The notes below the pieces were generated by a model, which saw nothing but the letters and a program-made list of their open reading frames with translations, ran no database searches and was not told the DNA's origin. Both the position numbers and the translations under genes were made by a program. Shown piece by piece: positions 35,812 through 45,684 of a stretch of DNA of 64,000 nucleotides. Source of the DNA: Telopea speciosissima (taxonomy: Eukaryota > Streptophyta > Magnoliopsida > Proteales > Proteaceae); contig NC_057926.1 of NCBI RefSeq assembly GCF_018873765.1, positions 52,123,878 through 52,187,877 on the forward strand. Direction: 5' to 3'. The stretch's first letter is position 1. Each line of letters starts with the position of its first letter.

Positions 35812-36370
35812 ATGGACATTGTGGCTAGATGTGACATTTGTGGTGAGCAATGTATAATATTAATTTCCAAAACCAAAACTAATCCGCGCAAAAGTTTCTA
35901 CAAGTGCCCTATCCACCAATCATTTTTTATGTGGGCCAACCACTTCCGAATGTGTGACTGTGGCAAAGGGCAGTGCAAGGTTAGAAGATGCACTAGAGGC
36001 CCTTCTGTAGAACGAGATTTCTGGTGTTGCCCACGTTCCACCTCGGTATGGTGTCTCATCATTTATTTTCTTAATTTTCATTTGTAACACAGTTGGTCTC
36101 CGTATATTTACAAATATCATTTTTTTTTGTATATAGGGCAAAAATAATGGTTGTGGGTGGTTTAAATTCATAGATGAGAGAGAATCTTCATCTTCAAATC
36201 AGGTACCAAGGAATAATGTCATGGATGCACCAACCATCTCACCAACACCATGTCAATCCAAGGACTATCTGATGGGATACCTCACAGCAAAAATTAAAGA
36301 TGCCAAACAACATACTAAGACATGGGAGGAGCTACTTGATGCTGTCAAAACACTTAATCTTAACAAGTGA
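35812..36370 (+). CDS. double GRF-type zinc-finger protein, two exons
   Basis: Proposed exons are 35812-36045 and 36137-36370, with a GT-AG intron in phase 0, giving 155 residues and a stop at 36368. Two GRF zinc ribbons are visible. The first runs CDICGEQC...KTNPRKSFYKCP...FFMWAN. The second runs CDCGKGQCKVRRCTRGPS...DFWCCP, and the intron-joined exon supplies GCGWFKFIDE, which completes it. GRF domains bind single-stranded nucleic acid in TOP3A, NEIL3 and APE2. In plants many short GRF proteins of unknown role exist. The C-terminal tail (KDYLMGYLTAKIKDAK) looks helical. It lies inside a Harbinger-type element, so it may be captured host sequence or an element gene. The frame is open, so it may still be expressed. 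Confidence 0.6.
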
Positions 36371-36932
36371 AATAGTATGGGAGGGGGTTGAGAGGGGTGT
36401 ATGCCCAAAACATGTGACTCATGTAATTAAATTAAAATTTGTGAAACAATGTATCTCTATATTTGTAACCCTAGATTGAATGGGTCTAACCGAATAGAGG
36501 ATGGATGGGTGGTATTTTGATGGTCTTTTATGTTAATTGTTTTGTGTAATCGTGGTAGCTTAATGGGCATTTAATTGCGTGCATATTTATCCTGGTACGT
36601 ATTTGATTCAATTGCAAACTCGAAATTTAACTCATCAACTATGGGAAGTTAGAAGAAATTATCTCATTTTTCTTTAGGACCTTAGCATGAAAGACCAAAC
36701 CATTAGGCTGTAGTTGAAGTGGTGTAGGTGGAACAATGAAGCAAAAGTGCATCTCTCCCTTGTTAATATAGGAGCTTTTTTCTTTTTTTTTTTTATCTCC
36801 AAAGTATCAAGTGATTTTAGATTTCTCTTGGCCACTGGTTTTCCATCTATGCTCATTTCGTTTCTATTTTTCTTAGTCTAGACATTTTAATTTTAAATTT
36901 AAAAAGGTAATAAAAGAGGGCAATGTATTAAA

Positions 36933-36966
<34 letters not shown>

Positions 36967-36989
36967 AAACATAATTCCAACTGACATAG

Positions 36990-37160
36990 TGAGGGTAACC
37001 AAACAGTATTTCAGATAGATTTAAATTGATTCTAACTCACTGACTCAGGATAACCAAACAGATTTCAAATAGATTCGGGGTGAATCCAGTGACAGACTCG
37101 GGGTAACCAAACAGTTTATCCAAAAGAATCATGTCGCAGAATCATGGTAACCAAACAGTT
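36990..37160. repeat. subterminal repeats of the Harbinger element
   Basis: Four copies of GGTAACCAAACAG or a close variant lie at about 36994, 37049, 37102 and 37146, spaced about 45-55 bp apart. They sit inside the right end of the element. Such clusters are typical protein-binding sites near transposon ends. Confidence 0.55.
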
Positions 37161-37529
37161 TATTTTATGGAATTACGATTCATTTGATGGTAACTCAAAT
37201 AGATGACAATCTCCAATCAGACAACATCCAAAGGATTTACGCAACCAAACGCACCCGTAGGGATTCAAATCGATTTCAATCCGGATTAGTTGGAATCGAT
37301 CCCGATTCTTGAAACCGGATCCGGTATTCGATTCCGATTTTTTAAAACTTGGTCAGCACTTCTTCGGACGCTCGAGGTCGAACAGGTTGCGTTTGGCGCA
37401 AACAATCGCATTCTATAGTGTCACGACTCTCACGAGCCACGAGGTCTCTCTCTCTCAGGCGGTCCAACTGCGATTCTCGTGACGTACGACTCGAAAAACA
37501 TTTGCTTTGCCCGCAAGCATCTCTTATGC

Positions 37530-37536
37530 TATATAG
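37530..37536 (+). promoter_or_regulatory. putative TATA box of NFXL1
   Basis: TATATAG lies about 320 bp upstream of the chosen ATG (37852). It would give a 5' leader of around 290 nt containing an upstream in-frame ATG at 37657. It is inferred from position only. Confidence 0.35.
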
Positions 37537-37851
37537 ACTCCCCACACATTTTCCCCCAAATTCCGTATCGTCTTCTTAGCCTTTCGAGGCTCACTCACTT
37601 TCTCTCTTGGCAAGAAACTAAAGAGAGGAACACATCAACACAACAGAGACACCCAGTTGATTCATACCCTCTCAATCCTATCAGAGAATCAGGAATTTTC
37701 ATATATTGTTTTCTCTAAATCTCTAGGGTTTCAGCTTCACCCACCCACCTTCTACTCCTATTGTGAGTCGACTCTATTCAGTTGGGTTTGTTTCAGTTCA
37801 GTTTCAGAAGCGGTTAGGGTTGGGGTTCAGTTGTTTCGGATCCCTCAAACA

Positions 37852-40800
37852 ATGAGCCATCAACGCCGAGATGATCGAAGAGAGGGATCCCGTATTCCTG
37901 CTCGTAGTGCCCGTCAAGAATGGATTCCTAGAGGATCTACTGCTACTGTTGTCAACCCACCCAATCCACCTCCGATTTCCAATTCAAATGAATCAAATCC
38001 CAATGGAAACGGTGGAGACTCGAATTATAGTTCCGCCCCTACTGGGGGTCGGCATAGAGGTGGCTTTGTTCGGCGAAGCTACACGGCTCGGCCTTCGTAT
38101 CCAATGAAAGAACCAGAGATTCTGGAGCCTAAGGTGTTCGATGTCCCGCAGCTTGTGCAAGAAATTCAAGATAAGCTCGCGAAAAGGGCGGTTGAATGCA
38201 TGATTTGTTATGACATGGTAGGGAGGTCTGCCCAAATATGGTCGTGCTCGAGCTGTTACTCCATTTTCCATCTCAATTGTATAAGGAAATGGGCTCGAGC
38301 ACCGACTTCTGTTGATTTGTCTGTGGATAAGAACCAGGGCGTGAATTGGCGGTGCCCTGGTTGTCAGTCTGTGCAGCTGCTGACAGCGAAGGAGATTCGA
38401 TATGTTTGTTTCTGTGGGAAGCGACCAGACCCCTCTATGGATTTGTATCTGACGCCGCATTCATGTGGAGAACCCTGTGGGAAGCCATTGGAGAGGGAGG
38501 TTGCAGGCGGTGGCGATTGCAATGAAGATGATCGTTGCCCCCATGTTTGTGTCTTGCAGTGCCATCCGGGTCCATGCCCTCCGTGTAAAGCTTTTGCTCC
38601 ACCCCGGCGGTGCCCTTGTGGGAAGAAGACGATTACGACTAGATGCTCTGATCGGAAGTCAATGCATACTTGTGGACAACCCTGTAATAAGCTTCTGGAA
38701 TGTGGGCGTCACAGGTGTGAGCAGAGTTGCCACAAGGGAACGTGTGATCCTTGTCGGGTTTTGATCAAAGCATTGTGTTTCTGCAAGAAGAAGGTGGAGG
38801 TTCTTCTTTGTGGAGAGATGACTGTTAAGGGGGATGTTAGGCAGATTGATGGTGTTTTCTCGTGTAATTCCACTTGTGGCAAGAAACTTGCTTGTGGAAA
38901 TCATTTCTGTGTCGACAATTGCCATCCTGGTCCGTGTGGGGATTGCGAGTTGACGCCTTGGAGGATCAAGACCTGCTACTGTGGCAAAACGAAGATACAG
39001 AATGAAAGGCGGATTTGCATTGACCCAATCCCGACCTGTTTGCAGATTTGTGGTAAGCATCTTCCTTGTAGGATTCACCATTGTAAGGAGTTGTGCCATG
39101 CTGGGGAGTGTCCACCTTGTCTGGTTCCGGTCAACCAAAAATGCCGTTGTGGTTCTTCCTCTCGAACTGTTGAGTGTTACATAACAATGGACGAGAAGGA
39201 AAAGTTTATCTGTGATAAGTCTTGCGGGCGGAAAAAGAACTGTGGGAGACACAGGTGCAGTGAAAGGTGTTGCCCTCTCTCTAGTTCCAATAACCAGGTT
39301 TCGGGCGATTGGGACCCGCATTTGTGCTCGATGGTATGTGGGAAGAAGCTGAGGTGTGGGCAGCATTCTTGTGTGTCACTGTGCCATAGCGGTCATTGCC
39401 CACCTTGCCTTGAAACCATCTTCACTGACCTGACCTGTGCTTGTGGGAAGACTTCAATACCTCCTCCCCAGCCTTGTGGCACACCTCCTCCTTCTTGTCA
39501 GCACCCATGCTCAGTTCCCCAGCCCTGTGGTCATCCATCATCACACAGTTGCCATTTTGGTGATTGCCCACCTTGTTCTATTCCGGTGGCAAAGGAATGC
39601 ATTGGTGGTCATGTCGTTCTCAGGAACATACCTTGTGGTTCGAGGGATATTCGATGTAATCAGCTGTGTGGCAAGACACGACAGTGTGGTATGCATGCTT
39701 GTGGCAGAACTTGTCATCCTTCACCATGTGAGTCTTCCAGTGGCTCTGGTGGAAAGGCTTCTTGTGGTCAAGTTTGTGGTGCTCCTAGGAGAGACTGTAA
39801 GCACATATGCACTGCTACTTGTCATCCATCAGCTCCCTGTCCTGATCTAAGATGTGATTTCCCTGTGACAATCTCATGTTCCTGTGGTCGGATAACTGCC
39901 TCAGTACCTTGTGATGCCGGAGGCAGTGGTCATGTTGATACTGTTTTCGAAGCATCTGTTATTCAAAAATTTCCAGTTCTACTTCAAGCTGTGGAAGCAA
40001 CCGGCAAGAGGGTCCCGCTTGGACAGAGAAAGCTCACCTGTGACGATGAGTGTGCAAAATTGGAGCGAAAACGGGTTCTTGCAGATGCTTTTGATATCAC
40101 TCCCCCGAACTTGGATGCTCTTCATTTTGGTGAGCACTCTACAGTTTCTGATGTGCTTGCTGATGTGTATAGAAGAGACCCAAAATGGGTAGTGTCTATT
40201 GAAGAGAGGTTCAAGTTTCTAGTACTTGGGAAGACTAAAGGAGGGTCCTCAAATGGTCTCAGGGTTCATGTATTCTGTCCAATGCTGAAGGACAAAAGAG
40301 ATGCTGTAAGCCAAATTGCAGAGAGATGGAAGCTTTCAATTAATGCAGCAGGGTGGGAGCCGAAGCGGTTCCTTGTGGTTCATGTCACTCCAAAATCTAA
40401 AGCTCCATCCCGGTTTCTTGGGGCCAAGGTTACTGGCCCTGTTCCCGTGTCTCATCCAGTTTTTGATCCATTAGTTGACATGGATCCACGACTTCTTGTG
40501 TCTTTGCTGGATTTGCCAAGGGAGGCAGATATAAGCGCTTTGGTCCTGAGGTTTGGTGGAGAGTGTGAACTGGTCTGGTTGAATGACAAAAATGCTTTGG
40601 CAGTATTTAGTGATCCTGCCCGAGCAGCAACTGCTTTGAGGCGATTAGATCATGGTTCAGAGTATCATGGTGCTGCTGTAGTTCTTCAGAATGGTTCTAC
40701 AACATCTTCCGGCGCCAATGCATGGGTAACTGGGGCTGCAAAGGATGGGGGTGTAGTTACAACCCTGAAGGGTAATCCATGGAAAAAGGCTGTTGTACAG

Positions 40801-41127
40801 GAACCCAGTTGGAGGGAGGACTCCTGGGGTGTTGAAGACTGGCCTGGTGCTTCAGCTGATGTGCTCGTGTCTGCCTGGAAAGGGAAAGAAGCACCAATAG
40901 CTTCTTCAAGAAATAGATGGGACGTTCTTGACTCAAATTCAGTTTCTGATTCCACTGCTACCTCTTCTATTGGAACTGATAATACAGGGAATCTTCGAGT
41001 GGCAAGTTCTTCCCGTTCAGAACAGGAATCAAAAACTTCAGGTTCAAACTCAACAGTGCAACCTGGACTACTTAACAAGACGGAGTTGTCTGAAGTAGCA
41101 GATGACTGGGAGAATGCTTATGATTGA
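37852..41127 (+). CDS. NFXL1: NF-X1-type zinc-finger protein NFXL1
   Basis: This is an uninterrupted ORF of 1091 codons in a single exon. ATG 37852 (MSHQRRDDRREGS...EWIPRGS) is preferred over an in-frame ATG at 37657 because its N-terminus resembles that of plant NFXL1 proteins. A PHD/RING-like C-rich domain is at residues about 115-170 (CMICYDMVGRSAQ...WRCPGCQ). About nine NF-X1 zinc-finger repeats of the type C-G-x-x-C...C-G-x-H-x-C...C-H-x-G-x-C-x-x-C lie at about 204-680. A C-terminal domain with WEPKRFLVVHVTPKSKAP and an acidic/Ser-rich tail follow. Arabidopsis NFXL1 is a nuclear transcriptional regulator of salt, osmotic and defence responses; its RING-like domain suggests E3 ligase activity. 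The length is somewhat shorter than the Arabidopsis protein (about 1190). The gene looks intact. Confidence 0.93.
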   Translation: MSHQRRDDRREGSRIPARSARQEWIPRGSTATVVNPPNPPPISNSNESNPNGNGGDSNYSSAPTGGRHRGGFVRRSYTARPSYPMKEPEILEPKVFDVPQLVQEIQDKLAKRAVECMICYDMVGRSAQIWSCSSCYSIFHLNCIRKWARAPTSVDLSVDKNQGVNWRCPGCQSVQLLTAKEIRYVCFCGKRPDPSMDLYLTPHSCGEPCGKPLEREVAGGGDCNEDDRCPHVCVLQCHPGPCPPCKAFAPPRRCPCGKKTITTRCSDRKSMHTCGQPCNKLLECGRHRCEQSCHKGTCDPCRVLIKALCFCKKKVEVLLCGEMTVKGDVRQIDGVFSCNSTCGKKLACGNHFCVDNCHPGPCGDCELTPWRIKTCYCGKTKIQNERRICIDPIPTCLQICGKHLPCRIHHCKELCHAGECPPCLVPVNQKCRCGSSSRTVECYITMDEKEKFICDKSCGRKKNCGRHRCSERCCPLSSSNNQVSGDWDPHLCSMVCGKKLRCGQHSCVSLCHSGHCPPCLETIFTDLTCACGKTSIPPPQPCGTPPPSCQHPCSVPQPCGHPSSHSCHFGDCPPCSIPVAKECIGGHVVLRNIPCGSRDIRCNQLCGKTRQCGMHACGRTCHPSPCESSSGSGGKASCGQVCGAPRRDCKHICTATCHPSAPCPDLRCDFPVTISCSCGRITASVPCDAGGSGHVDTVFEASVIQKFPVLLQAVEATGKRVPLGQRKLTCDDECAKLERKRVLADAFDITPPNLDALHFGEHSTVSDVLADVYRRDPKWVVSIEERFKFLVLGKTKGGSSNGLRVHVFCPMLKDKRDAVSQIAERWKLSINAAGWEPKRFLVVHVTPKSKAPSRFLGAKVTGPVPVSHPVFDPLVDMDPRLLVSLLDLPREADISALVLRFGGECELVWLNDKNALAVFSDPARAATALRRLDHGSEYHGAAVVLQNGSTTSSGANAWVTGAAKDGGVVTTLKGNPWKKAVVQEPSWREDSWGVEDWPGASADVLVSAWKGKEAPIASSRNRWDVLDSNSVSDSTATSSIGTDNTGNLRVASSSRSEQESKTSGSNSTVQPGLLNKTELSEVADDWENAYD

Positions 41128-41429
41128 GAAACAAAAAGGCATGAAAATGTCATAATTTCTGTGGTGTCTACTTGATCTTGTTCTTCGGTTTTCTTTTCAA
41201 CTTCTATGCCATCATCTTTTGAGGTTTGATGGAATTTTTGTGCCAAACCTTGTAGAGAGCAGCCAATCCACAATCCTTTTTTAATGGTAATTGTAGATTC
41301 ACTAATGAAGGAAATACACAATTTTTTCTTGTGTTGTACAACTTCAGCTTGTCTATTTCAATGATACAGACCGATGCATTGAAATCAAATAAACAATACC
41401 ATGCAATCATGTAAGATAGAATATATGCT

Positions 41430-43051
41430 CAAGACCAGACCTTATACCCTATGGCATGGATCAGCCATATCGGACAAATTTGCCCTTAAATTTCTTTTAA
41501 AAATGGGGTTTTTAAACTGTTTTACCCCTTGTCCGTACTGTGTCACCGATACGGTATCAATATGGTATCGGGATTGCTGACTTGCAAAACCGATACCTGG
41601 CAATACGATACTGATACCTCAAACCGTGGGGGTGTTTACCTTGCACCTAGCACTGACAGTAAGACCCTCTTAAAGTAGTTATTGACAATAATTGTAATTT
41701 TATATTAAAAAAAACGCATTATGGAAAGACATGCTTGTTTGTGAGAATGATGTATGTACGAATAATCTTGTTGAGAAGTTTCTTAACTAGAAAGCCCACT
41801 ACATTTTTCCTGATTGTCTTGGAAGTCTGGTTTTTCTGATAGATGTCTCTAAAAGTCTGGTTGGATCACTTGGATCTGTTGATCTTTTGTTTGACCTTGA
41901 TCACAAGCATTTAAGGTTGGGACTAGGGAGGATGACTGAGCTGCCTTAGCTTACATGATGGATGTATAAATGATAGAAGATCTAATGCAACTACAGCCCT
42001 AAAGAGAGATTCTATAACTGTGTAGCAAAACATGATCATCAAAACAGAGAATTAGAGGGAATTAGGGAGAAATTTGATAACTCGATATAGAGAGTTTCGA
42101 TTAGCATAATTGATCAAGTGTCTTTCTTTATCAGCAGAATAGGTTGGTAAAATATCAGAGTTCCAATAACTATATCGGCCTGCTTGGAAAGTCCTAGTCC
42201 TAGTAGGATTACCAAGTAGCAGTGCAGGAACTAGAATTTTAGCAGCTCAACTGACCAGAACAGAACATAATTTTAGAGAACAAGTATTCAAGAACCAGAA
42301 TATAGAAATTGAAGCACAACAGAGCAGATTTCAGGTAGTTATCTGTAATAGGAGAGAGAGTTTGTATCTCAGAACAGAATACCCAGGATGGCTCAAAATT
42401 TAGGTCGAGTGGTCTCTTCTAGTAGCAGAATGCAGAATTTGAATACATTCTGACAATAAAAATAGAGTTTCAGTAAAGTCCTAGTGCTACTAGGAAAACA
42501 AGTAGCATGATTAGAACAACAATTATCGACCAGGAATCTTAAGAAACAGAACCAGAACTTCAAAGAGAATAAGATGAGAAATTAGTATGTCAATTTTGAA
42601 GCAATTCAGATCAATATGTAAGGGGATTTTAAAGAAGAAGCAACCTGAAACTTGATCTACAACAGGGGTACCATAGGTTAAAATAAGTTATAATAAGAAT
42701 AGTAGAAAATAAGAGGGAGGAAAGAAAGATGAACGAAGAGGAGATCAGATCAGGAATACCAATCCTGTATCTACAGCTCAACAGCTTCAAAACCCTTGAA
42801 AAAAAAACTCAATTCTTTATTCAAATCATGTCCCTTTGATGAGGGGTGTACACACACACACAAATCAAGAAATCCTACTCTCTCTTATGCTGACTTAAAG
42901 TAAATTGACTCAAACGCTATTAAGTATTCTAATCTAACTTAAACACTAAATTTAACTACTAATCCCATTAACTAACTTCACCCCCACTTTATGGGCTTGT
43001 AAATAAATCCATTACAACAACCCTAAGAAAATACCTACACCAAAATGGCAA
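41430..43051. other. intergenic, dispersed repeats without recognised gene
   Basis: After the NFXL1 3' flank, homology to the inverted copy ends at about 41425. A motif ATGCTC(C)AAGACCAGACCTTATAC occurs at about 41427 and again near 43856, bracketing the region. It may mark an inserted repeat, but no family could be named. No coding region is seen. Confidence 0.4.
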
Positions 43052-43578
43052 CTGTCATAACAGTTCCTTAACCCCACCCCCTCCCCCCAAACCTCCAATA
43101 TACATATAAAGTAACCCTGCTAAAAGACACATGTGACAGCAACCCAAACAGTCCTATCGCAGGCTCAAAACTGTGGACAAAACTCAGAAATAAAATGTCA
43201 GATATTACCATCAATTGGAATTAACAATAGGGTGGATCAGTTCTCCAAAAATCAGCTTCAACTTATGGCTGTAGACTGAGATATGACAGGGTTACAAAAA
43301 TAGAAACTAAGTTCAAAATTAGAAGCTTAGTATATATCTTCAGGTTCAGCCAGCGGAATTGCTCCAAATTTGGATCAGACGTTTAGTATATAAAGGGTTG
43401 TGCCCCAAATATCTCAGTTTCAATGGTTAGTCACAGAGAATCCAGAGATACACCAGCTGCAGTGACGGGGAGAATTCTCCCAGATCTTTAGTCCGCAGGT
43501 GTGGAGTTCCAGGTGCTTTAGAAATCAATCAATAGCCTCAGAACAGGCCTCAGTTGGCCTTATTTGATTCCAGAAAGG
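43052..43578. repeat. left arm of a 0.5-kb inverted repeat pair
   Basis: It runs from GTCATAACAGTTCCTTAAC (about 43053) to TTATTTGATTCCAGAAAG. It matches the reverse complement of 44950-45567, with landmarks such as CTATCGCAGGCTCAAAACTG and TTCAGGTTCAGCCAGCGGAA. The family is unknown. Confidence 0.7.
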
Positions 43579-43916
43579 TGTGGAGTTCCAACTTCCAAGT
43601 GCTTAATTTCTTTTCTTCAATTCGTTGGGACAATAGGGGTCTCTCTTCTTTATTTATAATCAACCCCGGTAGTTACAAAATTAGCAACTCCCATTGGTGT
43701 GGGGAGATTGCTTGGCTGCCAATACAATTGAAAAAAGAAACTAACTCCTAAATAGTTAATTTCCTGGAAAATAGAAACTCTAACAACTAGGCTATTGACT
43801 CAATAGCCATACAAGAAAATAGAAAGTACTGAACTAGAAACTAAGAAAGGAAATATGCTCCAAGACCAGACCTTATACGGGCCCTTGAGAGCTTCTCTTA
43901 AAAATTTTGGATGTAT

Positions 43917-43996
43917 AGGTAAGGCTGCCTACATTATGACCCTTCCCAGACCCCGCAATGGCGGGAGCCTTGTGCACTGGGTATGACCTTTTTTAG
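43917..43996 (+). mobile_element. 5'-truncated Au-type SINE
   Basis: The segment TAAGGCTGCCTACATTATGACCC...CCAGACCCCGCAATGG...GCACTGGGTATGACC ends in a T run. It matches the 3' half of the complete SINE at 52544-52716. The tRNA-related half is missing. Confidence 0.75.
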
Positions 43997-44604
43997 GTAT
44001 CATTTGAGCCAAAATGACTGCTATTGAATTGCCTCAATATGAACATCCTGAAACCCTAACTCCTTTGTGCTGTGCAGATTCCCCTAGTATTGGCTTCTTG
44101 TTCACTGAAGGCAATGAAGGTAACTCCCCCTACCTTCCAGACACAATCTGTTAAAATTCTGAGTTAAAACCTCCAGCAGAGTTAAATGGAGTATGGCTCA
44201 GCACTGCATCCATGTGTAACTTTCACACACCCAGCCGGTGGAGCTATCCATCTGATACTTCTTTTCACCTCTTGAAATATTTTTCAGGCCATGAGTTAGT
44301 TTAAAGCAGGGCAACTAATCTGCAATGATCTGGATTGGTTCTATAGGACCAGCACCCAATGAAAATTTTGTAGAAAATCAAGCATTCTAAATCAATTGAA
44401 ACTTTAGAGATTATTGACTAGCTTATATTTCTCTTAGAAAACAAATTGCAAGTTCAATTGAACAGTAGAAAACTAATAAAATTACCACAACTGAGCTATA
44501 CTACAGAAGACAGAAAGCTATCATACAATTGGTTCAAGCACCTGGGTTTAAATCATCACTGGAAGTTGAATAAGAAACAACTAAAGATTCCATAGCTTTG
44601 TCAG

Positions 44605-44890
44605 CCTCGAGCGTCCAAAGAAGTGCTGATCAAGGTTTTCAAAATCGGAATCGAATACCAGATCCGCTTCACACGGTTTCAAGAATCGGGATCGGTTTCG
44701 ACTAATCCAGATTGGAATCGATTTGAATCCCTGCACCTCCATTAATCGACATGGAATGATGGAATAGGGAACTTTGGAAAGAAATTAGAATCAAGAAGCA
44801 AAGGTCTCCGCATGACTAGTAACTTTGCTTTTAATACTTGCAGATCTTGGTAGAAAAGGTAAATTTTATTGATTTTAATGGGGAGATCTT
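44605..44890 (-). repeat. inverted copy of NFXL1 upstream region with unoccupied Harbinger site
   Basis: Read on the minus strand, this copies 31590-31793 joined directly to 37261-37370. At 44725-44740 the sequence is continuous (GAATCCCTGCACCTCC) where the other locus has the 5.46-kb Harbinger-type element and its TAG duplications. No gene is present. Confidence 0.8.
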
Positions 44891-44949
44891 CGTGTATGAA
44901 CGTATGGTCATTTCGATCTTGTTATTCCCTTTCTTCTCCCTTTTCTGTT

Positions 44950-45567
44950 TACTTTCTGGAATCAAATAAGGCCCCCTTTTCTGTTTTATTTTCTGGAATC
45001 AAATAAGGCCAACTGAAGCCTGTGCTGAGGCTATTGATTGATCTATGAAGCCCTCCAAGTGCTGGTAACAGTTGCTGGTTCACAGAAGCAGGAACTCCAC
45101 ACCTGCGGACTCCAGATCTGGGGGATTTCTCCCAGCCACTGCTGCTGCTGTATCTCTGCAATTAACCATTGAGACTGATAGATATTTAGGGCACAACAAC
45201 CCTTTATTGAAACCTACAATCGATCCAAACTTGAAGCAATTCCGCTGGCTGAACCTGAAGATATATACTAAACTTCTAATTTTGAACTTAGTTTCTAATT
45301 TTTTTATCATGTCATATCTCAGTCTACAACCATCAATTGAAGCTGATTTTTGGAGAACTGATTCACCCTATTGTTACTTCCAATCGATGGCAATATCTTC
45401 TTAAACTCTTGACTGGTGATCTGATATTTTATTTCTGAGTTTTGTCCACAGTTTTGAGCCTGCGATAGGATTATTTGAGTTGCTGTCACATGTGTCTTTT
45501 AGGAGGGTTACTTCATATGTATATTGGATGTTGGGGGGGGGGGGGTTGTTAAGGAACTGTTATGACC
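44950..45567. repeat. right arm of a 0.5-kb inverted repeat pair
   Basis: It is the inverted match of 43052-43578. It begins with a duplicated TTCTGGAATCAAATAAGGCC motif (44954, 44993) and ends in GTTAAGGAACTGTTATGAC. It contains a G run at about 45533-45545. It sits directly downstream of the NFXL1 partial copy when read on the minus strand. Confidence 0.7.
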
Positions 45568-45684
45568 TTGTTTATTTACTATTTGGATTGAGTTTATATA
45601 ATGTTACAAGTCTGAACCAGTACCTGTACTTAAGTTGTGCCTTTGATCCTGATCGACTGGGGTTAGAGAGTTCCCATCTAGCCT

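Larger units (their letters stand above)
31794..37257 (+). mobile_element. PIF/Harbinger-type element carrying Myb-like and GRF zinc-finger sequences
   Basis: The element is about 5.46 kb. The ends are ACTGCGTTTGGTTGTGTAAATC and the complement of CGGGTGCGTTTGGTTGCG, flanked by TAG (31791-31793, 37258-37260). The paralogous site at 44725-44740 is continuous with no insert, which supports the boundaries. The right subterminal region has four copies of (G)GTAACCAAACAG or a close variant (about 36994, 37049, 37102, 37146). Inside are a Myb/SANT-like ORF1 relic (33750-34710) and a double GRF zinc-finger gene (35812-36370). I found no DDE transposase, so the element appears non-autonomous. Confidence 0.75.

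Noticed and set aside
37657-37851. Extending NFXL1 upstream by 65 codons to the first in-frame ATG
   Set aside because: The extra residues are hydrophobic and unlike plant NFXL1 proteins, and the region looks like 5' leader; the ATG at 37852 begins a family-like N-terminus.
38659-39366. 235-codon minus-strand ORF overlapping NFXL1
   Set aside because: It is a shadow of the Cys-rich repeats of NFXL1 on the other strand, with no domain of its own.
41427-43878. A 2.4-kb insertion bounded by ATGCTC(C)AAGACCAGACCTTATAC direct repeats
   Set aside because: The repeat is about 24 bp, too long for most target duplications, and no element ends or genes could be identified, so no element call was made.
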